A DNA stretch of 64,000 nucleotides from Qipengyuania sp. S6317L1 (GTDB lineage Bacteria; Pseudomonadota; Alphaproteobacteria; Sphingomonadales; Sphingomonadaceae), in NCBI RefSeq assembly GCF_023015615.1, contig NZ_JALKAJ010000005.1, positions 620,001 through 684,000 of the forward strand, in the 5' to 3' direction. The notes beneath the pieces are model-generated. The model was not told where the DNA came from, did no database searches, and saw nothing but the letters and a program-made list of their open reading frames with translations. This document shows positions 35,407 through 44,720 of the stretch, in pieces. Within the stretch, counting starts at the first letter, position 1, and each line of letters begins with the position of its first letter. A program made the translations under genes and the position numbers.

Positions 35407-35769
35407 TCACAGACGAGGTATTGCCGCGAGCGCAAACAGACCAAACCAGAATGCAAGCATGATCACCGTCGCCAATCGCCAGCCTAAGCCAGCGTGTCCC
35501 ATTCCGCGGTGCCAGGTCCATGCCCCGATGGCCCCGCTGGAAAGGGCGGTGAGGAAAATCGAAAGCCACCCGCTTGCGCCGCTCAAAACAACGAACAACA
35601 GCCCTGTCAGGAAAATCTGAGCGAAAAGGGCTCCGGTGAACCAGACTATTGGAACCGGGCGATAGGCGCCGTCGGGAATATCCCAATCTGGCAGTTGGAC
35701 ATCCGGTCGCGAGATACGACGATCGCCGTAGACTATGTCCTCTTTGCGCGGGTCCTTGTAATCAGTCAT
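35407..35769 (-). CDS. Small three-helix membrane protein, unknown
   Basis: I do not recognise a family. The 120-residue protein begins MTDYKDPRKEDIVYGDRRISRPDVQLPDWDIPDGAYRPV, a polar cytoplasmic stretch of about 40 residues, then three hydrophobic segments (about 42-62, 65-82, 96-115), so it is probably an inner-membrane protein. It starts 5 bases after the parE stop on the same strand (ATG 35769; a GTG at 35778 overlaps the parE stop). Expression with parE is likely. The function is open. Confidence 0.72.
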   Translation of the reverse strand: MTDYKDPRKEDIVYGDRRISRPDVQLPDWDIPDGAYRPVPIVWFTGALFAQIFLTGLLFVVLSGASGWLSIFLTALSSGAIGAWTWHRGMGHAGLGWRLATVIMLAFWFGLFALAAIPRL

Positions 35770-35774
35770 TTCGA

Positions 35775-37751
35775 TCACGCATCAATCATATCGCGGTCCA
35801 TCTCGCCTGCGCGGTTCTGGATGAAGTTGAAGCGATGTTCTGGATTGCGGCCCATGAGTTGATCGACAAGTTCCTTGACGCCTGCGCGCTGCTCGAATTC
35901 CTGGGGCAGGGTAATGCGCACCAAGCTGCGCGTCTCGGTATTCATCGTGGTTTCGCGCAATTGCTGCGGGTTCATTTCGCCAAGGCCTTTAAAACGAGCG
36001 ACCTCGACCTTTTTGCCTTTGAAAACCGTCTCTTCAAGTTCGGCGCGATGCGCGTCATCGTGGGCGTACCGGCTTTCTTTGCCGGCTGTCAGGCGGTAAA
36101 GTGGTGGCTGGGCCAGGAACAAATGACCCTTGCGCACGATCTCTGGCATTTCCTGAAAGAAAAAGGTCATCAGCAATGTTGCGATATGCGCGCCGTCGAC
36201 ATCTGCGTCGGTCATAATGATGATCCTGTCGTATCGCAGGTTCTCCGGGTCGCAGTCCTTGCGCGTTCCGCAACCCATCGCGAGGACTAGGTCGGCGATT
36301 TCTGAGTTTGCACGGATCTTGTCGGCGCTGGCACTGGCAACATTGAGGATTTTGCCGCGAATTGGGAGGATCGCCTGCGTCTTGCGGTCGCGCGCCTGCT
36401 TTGCAGAGCCGCCTGCAGAATCGCCTTCGACGATGAAAAGCTCGGTTTCCTTGTCGCCTTCGCCAGAGCAGTCGGTGAGCTTACCCGGAAGACGCAGCTT
36501 TTTTGCATTTGTCGCGGTTTTACGTTTGATCTCGCGCTCTTGCTTGCGCTTCAAACGCTCATCCATACGCTCCATCACCTCGCCCAGAAGCGCCTTGCCG
36601 CGATCCATATTGTCGGTGAGGAAGTGATCGAAGTGGTCGCGCACGGCGTTCTCGACCAAACGCACGGCCTCTGGTGAGGTGAGACGATCCTTGGTCTGGG
36701 ACTGGAATTGCGGATCGCGGATAAAGACGCTGAGCATCACTTCCGCTCCTGTCATCACGTCGTCGGCGGTGATGTCTTTGGCTTTCTTGACGCCGGTAAG
36801 CTCGCCAAAAGCGCGAAGGCCCTTGGTCAAGGCGCCGCGCAAGCCCTGTTCGTGCGTCCCGCCGTCAGGGGTGGGGACGGTGTTACAATACCAGCTGGTC
36901 GAGCCATCCGAATAGAGGGGCCATGCAATCGCCCATTCGACGCTGCCTGCTTCATCAGGGAACTCTTGGCGCCCGGTGAAGGGTTGTGCCGTGACACACT
37001 CACGCGCGCCCACCTGCTCTGCAAGGTGATCAGCAAGACCGCCGGGGAATTTGAAAACAGCCTCAGCTGGCACGTCATCTGAAGTCAGGCTTTCAGCGCA
37101 CTTCCAACGGATTTCAACACCGGCAAACAGGTACGCTTTCGAGCGGGCCAGTTTGAACAGACGATGCGGTTTGAACTTGCGGTCGCCGAAGATTTCGCTG
37201 TCGGGCGTGAAGCTTACGGTCGTACCCCGGCGGTTAGGAGCCGCGCCTACGACCTCAATCGGCCCGAGGGTCTGACCCTTGGAAAACTCCTGTGCGTAAA
37301 GTTGTTTCTCGCGCGCAACTTCAACCCGTGTCGCAGAGGACAGGGCGTTTACAACGCTGACACCGACACCGTGAAGGCCACCGCTGGTCGCGTAAGCCTT
37401 GCCAGAGAACTTGCCGCCCGAGTGGAGCGTCGAAAGGATCACTTCAAGCGTGGACTTGCCCGGAAACTTGGGGTGTTCGTCGACCGGAATGCCGCGCCCA
37501 TTGTCCGAAATGCTCAGCCGATTGCCTTCCTCCAGGCGCACTTCGATCCGGTTGGCGTGACCCGCAACCGCTTCGTCCATCGAGTTGTCCAGCACTTCGG
37601 CCGCCAGATGGTGCAGCGCGCGATCGTCGGTGCCGCCGATATACATGCCTGGCCGGCGGCGCACCGGTTCGAGGCCTTCAAGAACTTCAATCGAGGAAGA
37701 ATCGTAGTCGCCGCCCGAAGCTGGCGCGTTTTCAAAAAGGTCGTCGGACAT
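35775..37751 (-). CDS. parE: DNA topoisomerase IV subunit B
   Basis: ParE provides the ATPase of topoisomerase IV, which unlinks daughter chromosomes. The 658-residue length and the signature ALHHLAAEVLDNSMDEA identify ParE rather than GyrB. Other motifs are the GHKL loops DNGRGIPVDEH and SGGLHGVGVSVVNALS, the TOPRIM pair ELFIVEGDSAGGSAKQARDRKTQAILPIRGKILN and IIIMTDADVDGAHIATLLMTFFF, and the end RFNFIQNRAGEMDRDMIDA. It is transcribed after the LpoA-like gene (76-base gap) and before a small membrane protein. Confidence 0.97.
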   Translation of the reverse strand: MSDDLFENAPASGGDYDSSSIEVLEGLEPVRRRPGMYIGGTDDRALHHLAAEVLDNSMDEAVAGHANRIEVRLEEGNRLSISDNGRGIPVDEHPKFPGKSTLEVILSTLHSGGKFSGKAYATSGGLHGVGVSVVNALSSATRVEVAREKQLYAQEFSKGQTLGPIEVVGAAPNRRGTTVSFTPDSEIFGDRKFKPHRLFKLARSKAYLFAGVEIRWKCAESLTSDDVPAEAVFKFPGGLADHLAEQVGARECVTAQPFTGRQEFPDEAGSVEWAIAWPLYSDGSTSWYCNTVPTPDGGTHEQGLRGALTKGLRAFGELTGVKKAKDITADDVMTGAEVMLSVFIRDPQFQSQTKDRLTSPEAVRLVENAVRDHFDHFLTDNMDRGKALLGEVMERMDERLKRKQEREIKRKTATNAKKLRLPGKLTDCSGEGDKETELFIVEGDSAGGSAKQARDRKTQAILPIRGKILNVASASADKIRANSEIADLVLAMGCGTRKDCDPENLRYDRIIIMTDADVDGAHIATLLMTFFFQEMPEIVRKGHLFLAQPPLYRLTAGKESRYAHDDAHRAELEETVFKGKKVEVARFKGLGEMNPQQLRETTMNTETRSLVRITLPQEFEQRAGVKELVDQLMGRNPEHRFNFIQNRAGEMDRDMIDA

Positions 37752-37827
37752 AAGATTGATATAGGCACAGCCGGTCGAGGGTCACAAGAAGGCCCCGTGG
37801 CGTTTTGCGCCGTTATCGCGGTAAAAG

Positions 37828-39066
37828 TTACTGGCTAAAGCTTCCGGGCGCAGCCTCGATGGCAACCACTTGATTGCCGCGCACCTGACGCACCTCGAGT
37901 GCGCGTTCGGCGACACCGCTTCTCCCAAAGCGGAACGCACCATCGACACCGACGAAACCGCCGCGATCATAAAGTCGCGATTTGGGGAAATCGTCGCCCA
38001 CGCGCCAATCCTGCGCAATGCGAAGGGTGAGGAGAACCGCGTCATAACCAAGCGTCGCAATGCGGAACGGTTTAGTACCAAAACGCGCTTCATAACTGTC
38101 CGAAAAGCGGCGGAAGCGTCCATCTGAAACGGCCGAGAACAAAGCGCCATCGACATCTCTGGTACGAGTGATTGCGCTGCCACCGCTCCAAAGCTCTGTT
38201 CCGAGCAAACGCGTTCCCTGTGCGCCATCGCTGCGAAGATAGGGCGCTGCCATGATTGAAAGCCGCGCGCCTTCCGCAATCAGCACAGTGTCATAGCCGC
38301 CGCGGGTGCGAAGGCGTTGCGCAGCGCTCACGATCGAGGTGTTGCCACGCGCATAGCTTTCCGCGCCCACCAGACTACCGCCAAAATCGCTCAGCGAATT
38401 TTGCAGGGCGCTGAAGGCTTTTCGACCATAATCGCCCTCGGGAAAGAGCGCCGCAAAATTGGAAGACCCGTTTTTGCGCGCATATTGCACAGAGCGCGCC
38501 ACCGATTGCTCGGGTGTGTGCCCCATGATGAAGGTAGTGCTGCTTGCGACACTCGCATCGTTGGAAAAGGCAATCGCAGGCACATTGGCTGGCCCGGCGA
38601 CCGCTTCGACCGCTGCGACGTTATCCGCAAGAAGCGGTCCGAGAATCAACTTGTTACCATCCGCAATCGCCTGGCGTGCAGCCGCACTGGCGCCGCTCGA
38701 GGTGTCATAGGTGGTGATGCGAAGGTTATCGGTACTGCTGTCGCGTGACGCGGTATCGAGCAGCGCCATCGTGGTCGCGTTGGCCAGAGATTGCCCCACC
38801 TGAGCAGCACTGCCGCCCATTGGCACAAGCAAGGCGACACGGTGGCGCGTTGCATCGGAAGGAAGTGCCGTCGCGCTTGGTTCCGGTGTCGGGGCAGGGG
38901 GCGGGGCTGTCACGACCGTTTCGGTGCGCGGCACAACCTGGCACCCGGCGAGCAATGCGGCCGATCCGGCAAGCGCCAGATTGCGGCGATTGATCCCGCG
39001 CGCCGCTGCAACAACACCTGCTCGAACACCACCGGTGCCGAAAACCGACAAAACCATCCGCTTCAT
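37828..39066 (-). CDS. LpoA-like / periplasmic-binding-fold lipoprotein (penicillin-binding protein activator)
   Basis: This 412-residue protein has the type I periplasmic binding fold (HRVALLVPMGGSAAQVGQSLANATTMAL, GPLLADNVAAVEAVA, ALFPEGDYGRKAFSALQNSL), as in the C-terminal domain of LpoA, the outer-membrane activator of PBP1A. The N-terminus GINRRNLALAGSAALLAGCQ combines a twin-arginine motif with a lipobox (LAGC near residue 42). A Pro/Thr-rich linker follows. The TPR domain of enterobacterial LpoA is absent, as in the alphaproteobacterial form. The gene is divergent from rsmI (39-base gap). Confidence 0.85.
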   Translation of the reverse strand: MKRMVLSVFGTGGVRAGVVAAARGINRRNLALAGSAALLAGCQVVPRTETVVTAPPPAPTPEPSATALPSDATRHRVALLVPMGGSAAQVGQSLANATTMALLDTASRDSSTDNLRITTYDTSSGASAAARQAIADGNKLILGPLLADNVAAVEAVAGPANVPAIAFSNDASVASSTTFIMGHTPEQSVARSVQYARKNGSSNFAALFPEGDYGRKAFSALQNSLSDFGGSLVGAESYARGNTSIVSAAQRLRTRGGYDTVLIAEGARLSIMAAPYLRSDGAQGTRLLGTELWSGGSAITRTRDVDGALFSAVSDGRFRRFSDSYEARFGTKPFRIATLGYDAVLLTLRIAQDWRVGDDFPKSRLYDRGGFVGVDGAFRFGRSGVAERALEVRQVRGNQVVAIEAAPGSFSQ

Positions 39067-39105
39067 TCTTGAAGACCCTCTAAGCTTTCTTCAAAGGTAG
39101 CACTT

Positions 39106-39963
39106 GTGAACGTGCCAACATCTGAATCTATGAATCCCAAACCCCTTGATCCCGGCTTGTATATCGTCGCAACGCCGATTGGCAATCTTGGCGATGTAAC
39201 GTTGCGAGCTATCGACGTTCTGCGCGGCGCTAGCGTCATCGCGTGCGAAGATACAAGGGTGACTGGCAAATTGCTCAAAGCGTGCGATGTAGATACCCGC
39301 ATGCAACGCTATGACGACCATGCGTCGCCTGCGGTCCGTGCCAAGCTGGTCGAGGCGGCCTTGGCTCAGCCGGTTGCTTTGGTGAGCGATGCAGGGACGC
39401 CTCTCGTATCCGATCCGGGCTATCGCCTCGTTCGCGAAGCGCGTGCGGCGGGCGTTTCGATCACCACCATTCCCGGGGCGTGCGCGGCGGTGGCGGGTCT
39501 CACCTTGAGTGGCCTTCCCAACGATCGCTTCCTTTTTGCTGGTTTCTTGCCGGTCAAGGACAAGGCCCGCCGCGATGTCCTGAACGATGTTGGCGAGATC
39601 GAGGCCACCCTTATCTTCTACGAAACTGGTCCGCGACTGGAACGCTCTTTGAAGGCGATTGGAGAGATATGGCCCGACAGAGAGATTGCCGTGGCGCGCG
39701 AGCTCACCAAGCTGCACGAGGAATGTCGCACAGGAACATCGGGCGAGTTGGCACAGCACTACGCGGCCCATCCACCCAAGGGCGAGATCGTTTTACTGGT
39801 CGGGCCTCCGGTTGAGCAGAGCTTGAAGGCTGATCCTGACGAACTTCTCAAGTCCGCGCTTGAGGGTATGAGCGCCAGTAAAGCGGCAGGCACAGTCGCC
39901 AAGGCGACCGGGCTTGATCGCCAGACCCTGTATGCCCGCGCAGTTGAGCTCAAACAGCAATGA
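39106..39963 (+). CDS. rsmI: 16S rRNA (cytidine1402-2'-O)-methyltransferase RsmI
   Basis: RsmI adds the 2'-O-methyl group at C1402 in the decoding centre of 16S rRNA. The 285-residue protein has the family opening GLYIVATPIGNLGDVTLRAIDVLRG, then ACEDTRVTGKLL, LVSDAGTPLVSDPGYRLVREA, IPGACAAVAGLTLSGLP and FAGFLPVKDKARR, a SAM methyltransferase of the tetrapyrrole-methylase fold. The start may be GTG 39106 or ATG 39130. The downstream yraN starts within its stop (ATGA), and the rsmI-yraN-gshB order is common in alphaproteobacteria. Confidence 0.96.
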   Translation: MNVPTSESMNPKPLDPGLYIVATPIGNLGDVTLRAIDVLRGASVIACEDTRVTGKLLKACDVDTRMQRYDDHASPAVRAKLVEAALAQPVALVSDAGTPLVSDPGYRLVREARAAGVSITTIPGACAAVAGLTLSGLPNDRFLFAGFLPVKDKARRDVLNDVGEIEATLIFYETGPRLERSLKAIGEIWPDREIAVARELTKLHEECRTGTSGELAQHYAAHPPKGEIVLLVGPPVEQSLKADPDELLKSALEGMSASKAAGTVAKATGLDRQTLYARAVELKQQ

Positions 39964-40334
39964 GCGAAAAGCGACCCGTCAGCGAGAAAAGACAGCGAGC
40001 CGATCGGAAGGGTCGCGAAGCCGAGGCGCAAGCGGCGCAATATCTTATGCTACAAGGCTTCGAGATTATTGGAGAGCGGCGCAAGACCAGGCTGGGTGAA
40101 ATCGACCTTATCGCGCGCAAGACCGGGCTCGTGGTGTTTGCGGAGGTCAAATGGCGTGCACGCAAAGCTGATCTTGCGACCGCGATAGACGAACATCGTT
40201 TGGCCCGCGTCGCAGCCGCTGTAGAGGCGGTGGCACACGATTATGCAGCGCCAACAGATGATATACGGATTGACGTTATCCTGCTGTCACTCGGTACACG
40301 CCCGGACCATATCGAAAACGCCTGGATGCCCTGA
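39960..40334 (+). CDS. yraN: YraN family (UPF0102) endonuclease-like protein
   Basis: A 124-residue protein of the UPF0102 family, which has a restriction-endonuclease-like fold. The core is GREAEAQAAQYLMLQGFEII, then LGEIDLIARKTGLVVFAEVKWRARKADLATAI, with the E-x(n)-D...ExK catalytic arrangement intact. The biological role is still unclear. It overlaps rsmI by four bases and precedes gshB by 18 bases, so it is likely co-transcribed with both. Confidence 0.93.
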   Translation: MSEKRPVSEKRQRADRKGREAEAQAAQYLMLQGFEIIGERRKTRLGEIDLIARKTGLVVFAEVKWRARKADLATAIDEHRLARVAAAVEAVAHDYAAPTDDIRIDVILLSLGTRPDHIENAWMP

Positions 40335-40352
40335 AGCTGAGGAACTGATCAC

Positions 40353-41303
40353 ATGACACTCAAGATCGCGGTCCAGATGGACCCCATCGAAAACATCAAC
40401 ATCAAAGGCGACAGCTCTTTTGCGCTCATGCTCGGAGCGCAGGAACGCGGTTACGAAGTGTTCGAGTATCACGTGGAGAGTCTCACTCTTGACGCCGACG
40501 ACCGGCTCTTTGCGCAAGCCCATCCGATCAAGGTCCAGCGCGTTGAGGGCGACCATTTTGAGAAAGGCGCGGCTCAGCGTCTCGACCTTGGCAAAGACAT
40601 CGACGTAATCCTTATGCGCCAGGACCCGCCTTTTGACATGGGATATATCACCGCCACCCATTTGCTGGAACGGATCAAGGATGAGACGCTGGTGGTCAAT
40701 GACCCGGCGAGCGTTCGCAATGCGCCTGAAAAGGTTATGGTGCTCGACTACCGCGAATTTATGCCGCCCACTTTGGTGACCCGCTCGGTCGACGAGGTCC
40801 GCCGCTTTATGGCTGAGCATGGCGCGGTTGTGGTAAAACCTATTCACGGCAATGGCGGCAAAGCGATCTTCCGCGTGCCCGCCGATGGAGACAATCTGAC
40901 CGCGCTGTTCGAGGTGTTCAACCAAACCTGGCCCGAGCCGCATATGGTCCAACCCTTCCTCCCCGAAGTGGCAGAAGGCGACAAACGCATCGTTTTGATC
41001 GACGGTGAGGTGGCCGGCGCCATCAACCGCATTCCGGGCGAGGGCGAGTTCCGCTCAAACCTTGCGATGGGGGGGAGTGCTGAGAAGACTGATCTGACGC
41101 AGCGCGAACAAGAGATTTGCGCCGCGATGGGGCCGGAACTGAAGCGTTTGGGTCTGACATTTGTGGGAATAGACGTAATCGGGGGCAAGTATCTCACTGA
41201 GATCAATGTCACCTCGCCTACGGGTATTGTGGCGATTTCCGAGTTTGACGGGACTGATTTAGCCGCGATGATCTGGGATGCGATCGAGGGGCGATTGGCT
41301 TAG
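40353..41303 (+). CDS. gshB: Glutathione synthetase
   Basis: GshB joins glycine to gamma-glutamylcysteine with ATP. The 316-residue protein begins LKIAVQMDPIENINIKGDSSFALMLGAQERGYEVF and shows ATP-grasp motifs: VVVKPIHGNGGKAIFRV, PHMVQPFLPEVAEGDKRIVLIDGEVAGAINR and VGIDVIGGKYLTEINVTSPTGI. Length and motifs are standard. The ribosome site is GAGGA, ten bases before ATG 40353. The presence of gshB fits the glutaredoxin domain seen at 3.6-4.3 kb. Confidence 0.97.
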   Translation: MTLKIAVQMDPIENINIKGDSSFALMLGAQERGYEVFEYHVESLTLDADDRLFAQAHPIKVQRVEGDHFEKGAAQRLDLGKDIDVILMRQDPPFDMGYITATHLLERIKDETLVVNDPASVRNAPEKVMVLDYREFMPPTLVTRSVDEVRRFMAEHGAVVVKPIHGNGGKAIFRVPADGDNLTALFEVFNQTWPEPHMVQPFLPEVAEGDKRIVLIDGEVAGAINRIPGEGEFRSNLAMGGSAEKTDLTQREQEICAAMGPELKRLGLTFVGIDVIGGKYLTEINVTSPTGIVAISEFDGTDLAAMIWDAIEGRLA

Positions 41304-41436
41304 CTGCGAACCTGTAACGTTCGTCAGGCGAGGTGTGAAGCGACACGGCAAGTCAGCTTTTGACGTTTCATCAAGTGGATAGCCTTGGATGCGGATCCCG
41401 TCGCCTTTGGTTCGCGATGACCGATTAGGGGTTGGG

Positions 41437-42336
41437 CTAGCCCTTCTTCGCTCTCGGATGCGCGCCGCGATAAGTCTCAAGCAAGCTTGCCGCATCGACC
41501 TTCGTATAAATCTGCGTCGATCCCAGCGACGCATGACCGAGCAGTTCCTGCAAAGACCGCAAATCCGCACCTGCTCCCAGCAAATGCGTTGCGAAGGAGT
41601 GCCTCATCGCATGCGGTGTTGCGGTGTCGGGCAGGCCTAGCGCCACTCGCGCTCTTGCCATTGCCTTTTGCACCATCCCTTGCGAGAGCGGCCCGCCTTT
41701 GGCGCCTCGAAACAAAGCTTCATCGCGCTCCAAAGGGTAGGGGCAGGCATCGACATAGGTCGCAACCGCTTCGCGGGTAACGGGGAGGATCGGCACAAGC
41801 CTTTGCTTGCCGCCTTTGCCAGTCACTTGAAGCGTCTCTCCCAAGGACGCATCGGTCCCTTGGAGCGACAACGCCTCCGCTATGCGCAAACCAGAGCCAT
41901 ACATCAAAAGAAGCACCGCACGGTCTCTTGCGCCGATCCAGTCATCGCTTGCCATACCATCCATGAGGTCAGCGATATTCACCGCGTCATCGGGCGTGAC
42001 GGGGCGGGGGAGGCCCTTCTTGAGGCGCGGCCCGCGAAGGCGAGGGGCGGCAGGGTCCGGATCTCCCGTCTCGCTCCGAGCAAAGGCGATAAGGGCTTTC
42101 AACGCAGACAGCTCTCGCGCGGCGCTGGAATTGGCAAGGCCGTCTGCGCGACGACTTGCGAGGTGCGCGCGAAGATCGCCCGCTTCCACCTGCGCCAAAT
42201 CCTCCCACGATTTCGCTCCGCGAGCATGAATAAGCCGCTGCGCAGCTGAAACATAGGCGCGAACGGTATGGGGAGAGCGGCGACGTGCATTGGTCAGATG
42301 CGCGTGCCAACTTGCGATAAGATCGCTCGCGCTCAT
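41437..42336 (-). CDS. xerC: Tyrosine recombinase XerC
   Basis: XerC with XerD resolves chromosome dimers at dif. The 299-residue protein has an N-terminal SAM-like core-binding domain (SWHAHLTNARRRSPHTVRAYVSAAQRL) and a catalytic domain with the full set: Arg in GSGLRIAEALSL, Lys in GKGGKQRLVPI, HAMRHSFATHLL, LLGHASLGSTQIYTK (His/Tyr). It was chosen as XerC rather than XerD by overall resemblance; the second Xer protein would be elsewhere. The start overlaps the hemW stop (ATGA). There is no integrase-like cargo nearby, so it is housekeeping. Confidence 0.92.
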   Translation of the reverse strand: MSASDLIASWHAHLTNARRRSPHTVRAYVSAAQRLIHARGAKSWEDLAQVEAGDLRAHLASRRADGLANSSAARELSALKALIAFARSETGDPDPAAPRLRGPRLKKGLPRPVTPDDAVNIADLMDGMASDDWIGARDRAVLLLMYGSGLRIAEALSLQGTDASLGETLQVTGKGGKQRLVPILPVTREAVATYVDACPYPLERDEALFRGAKGGPLSQGMVQKAMARARVALGLPDTATPHAMRHSFATHLLGAGADLRSLQELLGHASLGSTQIYTKVDAASLLETYRGAHPRAKKG

Positions 42337-43484
42337 GCGAGGACCAGAGCCTCGTCCACAAGTTCGGCCAGAATTGCATCGAGCACAGGCAAACCCTTCG
42401 CGGTCACACCAATGCGCGTGCCTTCGGTCCAGATAAGTTCGAGTTGCTTCAAATGCTCGCGTTTTTGTTCGTGGATGAGCCTTTCGACCGGCACATTATA
42501 ACGTGTTGCAAGTGCACCAAGGTCAAGCCCCTCAACCAGTCGCAGCCCCATCAAAAGTGCTTCGGACAACTGCTCATTGGCGGGTAACAAACGTTGTTCC
42601 TGAATCCCGTGTCCGCGCGCTTTCACCGCTTCCAGATAATTTTCGGGTTTCCTGTGCCGCGTCGTCGAAAACCCGCCGCGCCGACCGTGGGCTCCGGGGC
42701 CGATGCCAGCATAGTCCTGGTAGCGCCAATAGGTGAGGTTATGACGGCTTTCTTGGCCCGACCTCGCGTGATTGCTGATTTCGTACGCCGGCACTCCGGC
42801 TGCCGCAGTCATCTCCTGCGTCAGCGTGTAAAGCTCGGCGGCCTCATCATCGTCGAGCGGTGCAAAAACCCCGCGTCGCACATCGGTCTCAAACCGTGTG
42901 GCCGGTTCTATCGTCAATTGATAAAGCGAAAGATGCGACGTGCCCAATGCAAGGGCGCTTGCCAGTTGCCGCTCCCATTGGTCCGGCGTTTGATCGGGCA
43001 GGGCATAGATCAAATCGAAGCTGACCCGCGCAAAATGACGCTGCGCCACCTCCAGTGCCGCCAATCCTTCGTGAGCACCGTGAAGTCGGCCAAGCCATTG
43101 CAGCGTCTTATTCTCAAGCGACTGTACGCCAAGGGAGACGCGATTGACGCCAGCGCCTGCAAGCCCGGCAAAGTTTGCCGCCTCTACTGAAGAAGGATTA
43201 GCCTCAAGAGTAATTTCAATATCGGGATCAAAGCCCCAAAGCACCTCCGCTTCGCCAATCAAACGTTCCACCAGTGCAGGTGGCATAAGCGAAGGCGTAC
43301 CCCCGCCAAAGAAGATTGACGTCAAACCTTCTCCGCCCGCCACCTGAGCCTCGGCGCGCATGTCCGCGAGCAATGCAGCTTCCCATGCAGCAACGTCCAC
43401 ATCCGCGCGGACGTGGCTGTTAAAGTCACAATAAGGGCATTTTTTCTCGCAGAAAGGCCAATGAATGTAGAGCGCGCGGGCCAA
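42333..43484 (-). CDS. hemW: Radical SAM heme chaperone HemW
   Basis: HemW is a radical SAM protein related to HemN that carries heme to respiratory enzymes rather than oxidising coproporphyrinogen. The 383-residue protein starts ALYIHWPFCEKKCPYCDFNSH with the CxxxCxxC cluster motif. It has FFGGGTPSLM, VNRVSLGVQSL and SFDLIYALPDQTPDQWERQL, and lacks the long HemN N-terminal extension. The only start that fits the family alignment is TTG at 43484; no ATG or GTG lies between it and the upstream stop. The stop overlaps xerC. Confidence 0.93.
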   Translation of the reverse strand: MARALYIHWPFCEKKCPYCDFNSHVRADVDVAAWEAALLADMRAEAQVAGGEGLTSIFFGGGTPSLMPPALVERLIGEAEVLWGFDPDIEITLEANPSSVEAANFAGLAGAGVNRVSLGVQSLENKTLQWLGRLHGAHEGLAALEVAQRHFARVSFDLIYALPDQTPDQWERQLASALALGTSHLSLYQLTIEPATRFETDVRRGVFAPLDDDEAAELYTLTQEMTAAAGVPAYEISNHARSGQESRHNLTYWRYQDYAGIGPGAHGRRGGFSTTRHRKPENYLEAVKARGHGIQEQRLLPANEQLSEALLMGLRLVEGLDLGALATRYNVPVERLIHEQKREHLKQLELIWTEGTRIGVTAKGLPVLDAILAELVDEALVLA

Positions 43485-43536
43485 ATGGGGGGTGCCTTCA
43501 GTCTTTCATTAAGGGTTGCCCGTCATGCTTTAGAGC

Positions 43537-44088
43537 ATGGAGTATCGCGCGACAATTCTAAGCGTCATGGCCATTTGCGCTGCCGGATTGCTCGGAGCGG
43601 GATCTGCGGTGGCAAAGGAAACCCGAACAGCTGATGAAGAAGCATGGCTTGAAGCCCATAATGAGGCGCGTCATGCCTTCGGGACCGCACCGCTTTCATG
43701 GTCCTTGCAGTTGACACGTGAGGCACAGGCTTGGGCTGATGTGCTTGCCCACACCAATACCATGCGCCACTCCTCTCGCGACGAGCGCGCAAAGACCGGT
43801 GAAAACCTCTGGATGGGCACGGCAGGCTATTTCTCGCCTCAGCGCATGATCGGCTACTTCGTCGATGAGCAGCGCTATTTTCGCTCTGGTTACTTTCCGG
43901 ACATCTCGACAACCGGCAATTGGTCAGACGTCGGTCACTACACGCAGATTGTGTGGGCCGAAACGCGCGAAGTTGGCTGTGCAAAAGCGAGCAATGGCCA
44001 CAATGATTTTCTCGTGTGTCGATATTATCCAGCAGGCAACGTGCTTGGCGAGCGCATCGAGCCGCGCCGCCAGATGGCAAAACGCTAA
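43537..44088 (+). CDS. CAP-domain (SCP/PR-1) secreted protein
   Basis: A 183-residue protein with an N-terminal signal ([20 protein letters not shown]) and a complete CAP domain: [56 protein letters not shown] and [18 protein letters not shown] proteins are secreted; bacterial roles range from lipid binding to proteolysis and are mostly unassigned. It lies divergent from hemW (52 bases between starts) and overlaps the rdgB stop by four bases tail to tail. No partner is evident. Confidence 0.9.
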   Translation: MEYRATILSVMAICAAGLLGAGSAVAKETRTADEEAWLEAHNEARHAFGTAPLSWSLQLTREAQAWADVLAHTNTMRHSSRDERAKTGENLWMGTAGYFSPQRMIGYFVDEQRYFRSGYFPDISTTGNWSDVGHYTQIVWAETREVGCAKASNGHNDFLVCRYYPAGNVLGERIEPRRQMAKR

Positions 44089-44720
44089 ACCCCGAACTGT
44101 TCTGCGACCAGTTTGGCAAAGGCATCGGCGCGGTGGCTGATGGCGTGTTTTTCAGCTGGATCTATCTCGGCAAAGGTCTCGGCCCCTTCTCGCAATGTCG
44201 GTACGAATACCGGATCATAGCCGAAGCCCATTTCCCCCCGCGGTGGCCAAGTTAACTTGCCCGGGCATTGCCCCTCGTAGACCGAATGCTGCCCATCGGG
44301 CCACGCAATCGCGAGCACACAATGGAACGCTGCAGAGCGATCAGTCTCTAGTCCAAGCTCTTGCAGCATCCCTTCGACCTTGCCCATTGCCATATACCAG
44401 TCGCGGCCTGGTTCGCCTTCGAACCATTGCCGCTCCGCCCAGTCAGCGGTGTAAACTCCCGGACGCCCGCCAAGCGCATCCACGCTGAGCCCGCTGTCGT
44501 CTGCAAGGGCAGGGAGCCCAGAGGCCTCAGCCGCGGCGCGCGCTTTGATGAGGGCGTTTTCGACGAAGGTCTTTCCCGTCTCCGGCGGCTCAGGCAAGCC
44601 CAAGGACCCTGCAGAAATGCACTTCAATCCATGCGGATCGAGCAGCGCAGAAATCTCTTTGAGTTTGCCCGCGTTGTGGGTCGCGATAACAAGCGATCCG
44701 CCGCCGAGTTTTCGGGTCAT
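44085..44720 (-). CDS. rdgB: XTP/dITP diphosphatase (RdgB/HAM1)
   Basis: RdgB removes deaminated purine nucleotides by hydrolysing XTP, dITP and ITP to monophosphates. The 211-residue protein has [39 protein letters not shown] and [13 protein letters not shown], followed by [21 protein letters not shown], the full family pattern. The ATG overlaps the rph stop (ATGA), the common rph-rdgB order. Confidence 0.96.
   Translation of the reverse strand: MTRKLGGGSLVIATHNAGKLKEISALLDPHGLKCISAGSLGLPEPPETGKTFVENALIKARAAAEASGLPALADDSGLSVDALGGRPGVYTADWAERQWFEGEPGRDWYMAMGKVEGMLQELGLETDRSAAFHCVLAIAWPDGQHSVYEGQCPGKLTWPPRGEMGFGYDPVFVPTLREGAETFAEIDPAEKHAISHRADAFAKLVAEQFGV

Noticed and set aside
41307..41323. 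CGAAC/GTTCG hairpin after gshB, considered as a terminator
   Set aside because: Only five base pairs and no T-run; too weak to call.
41437..42336. Tyrosine recombinase considered as a mobile-element integrase
   Set aside because: It has XerC length and motifs, is coupled to hemW, and has no att-like repeats, tRNA gene or cargo around it.
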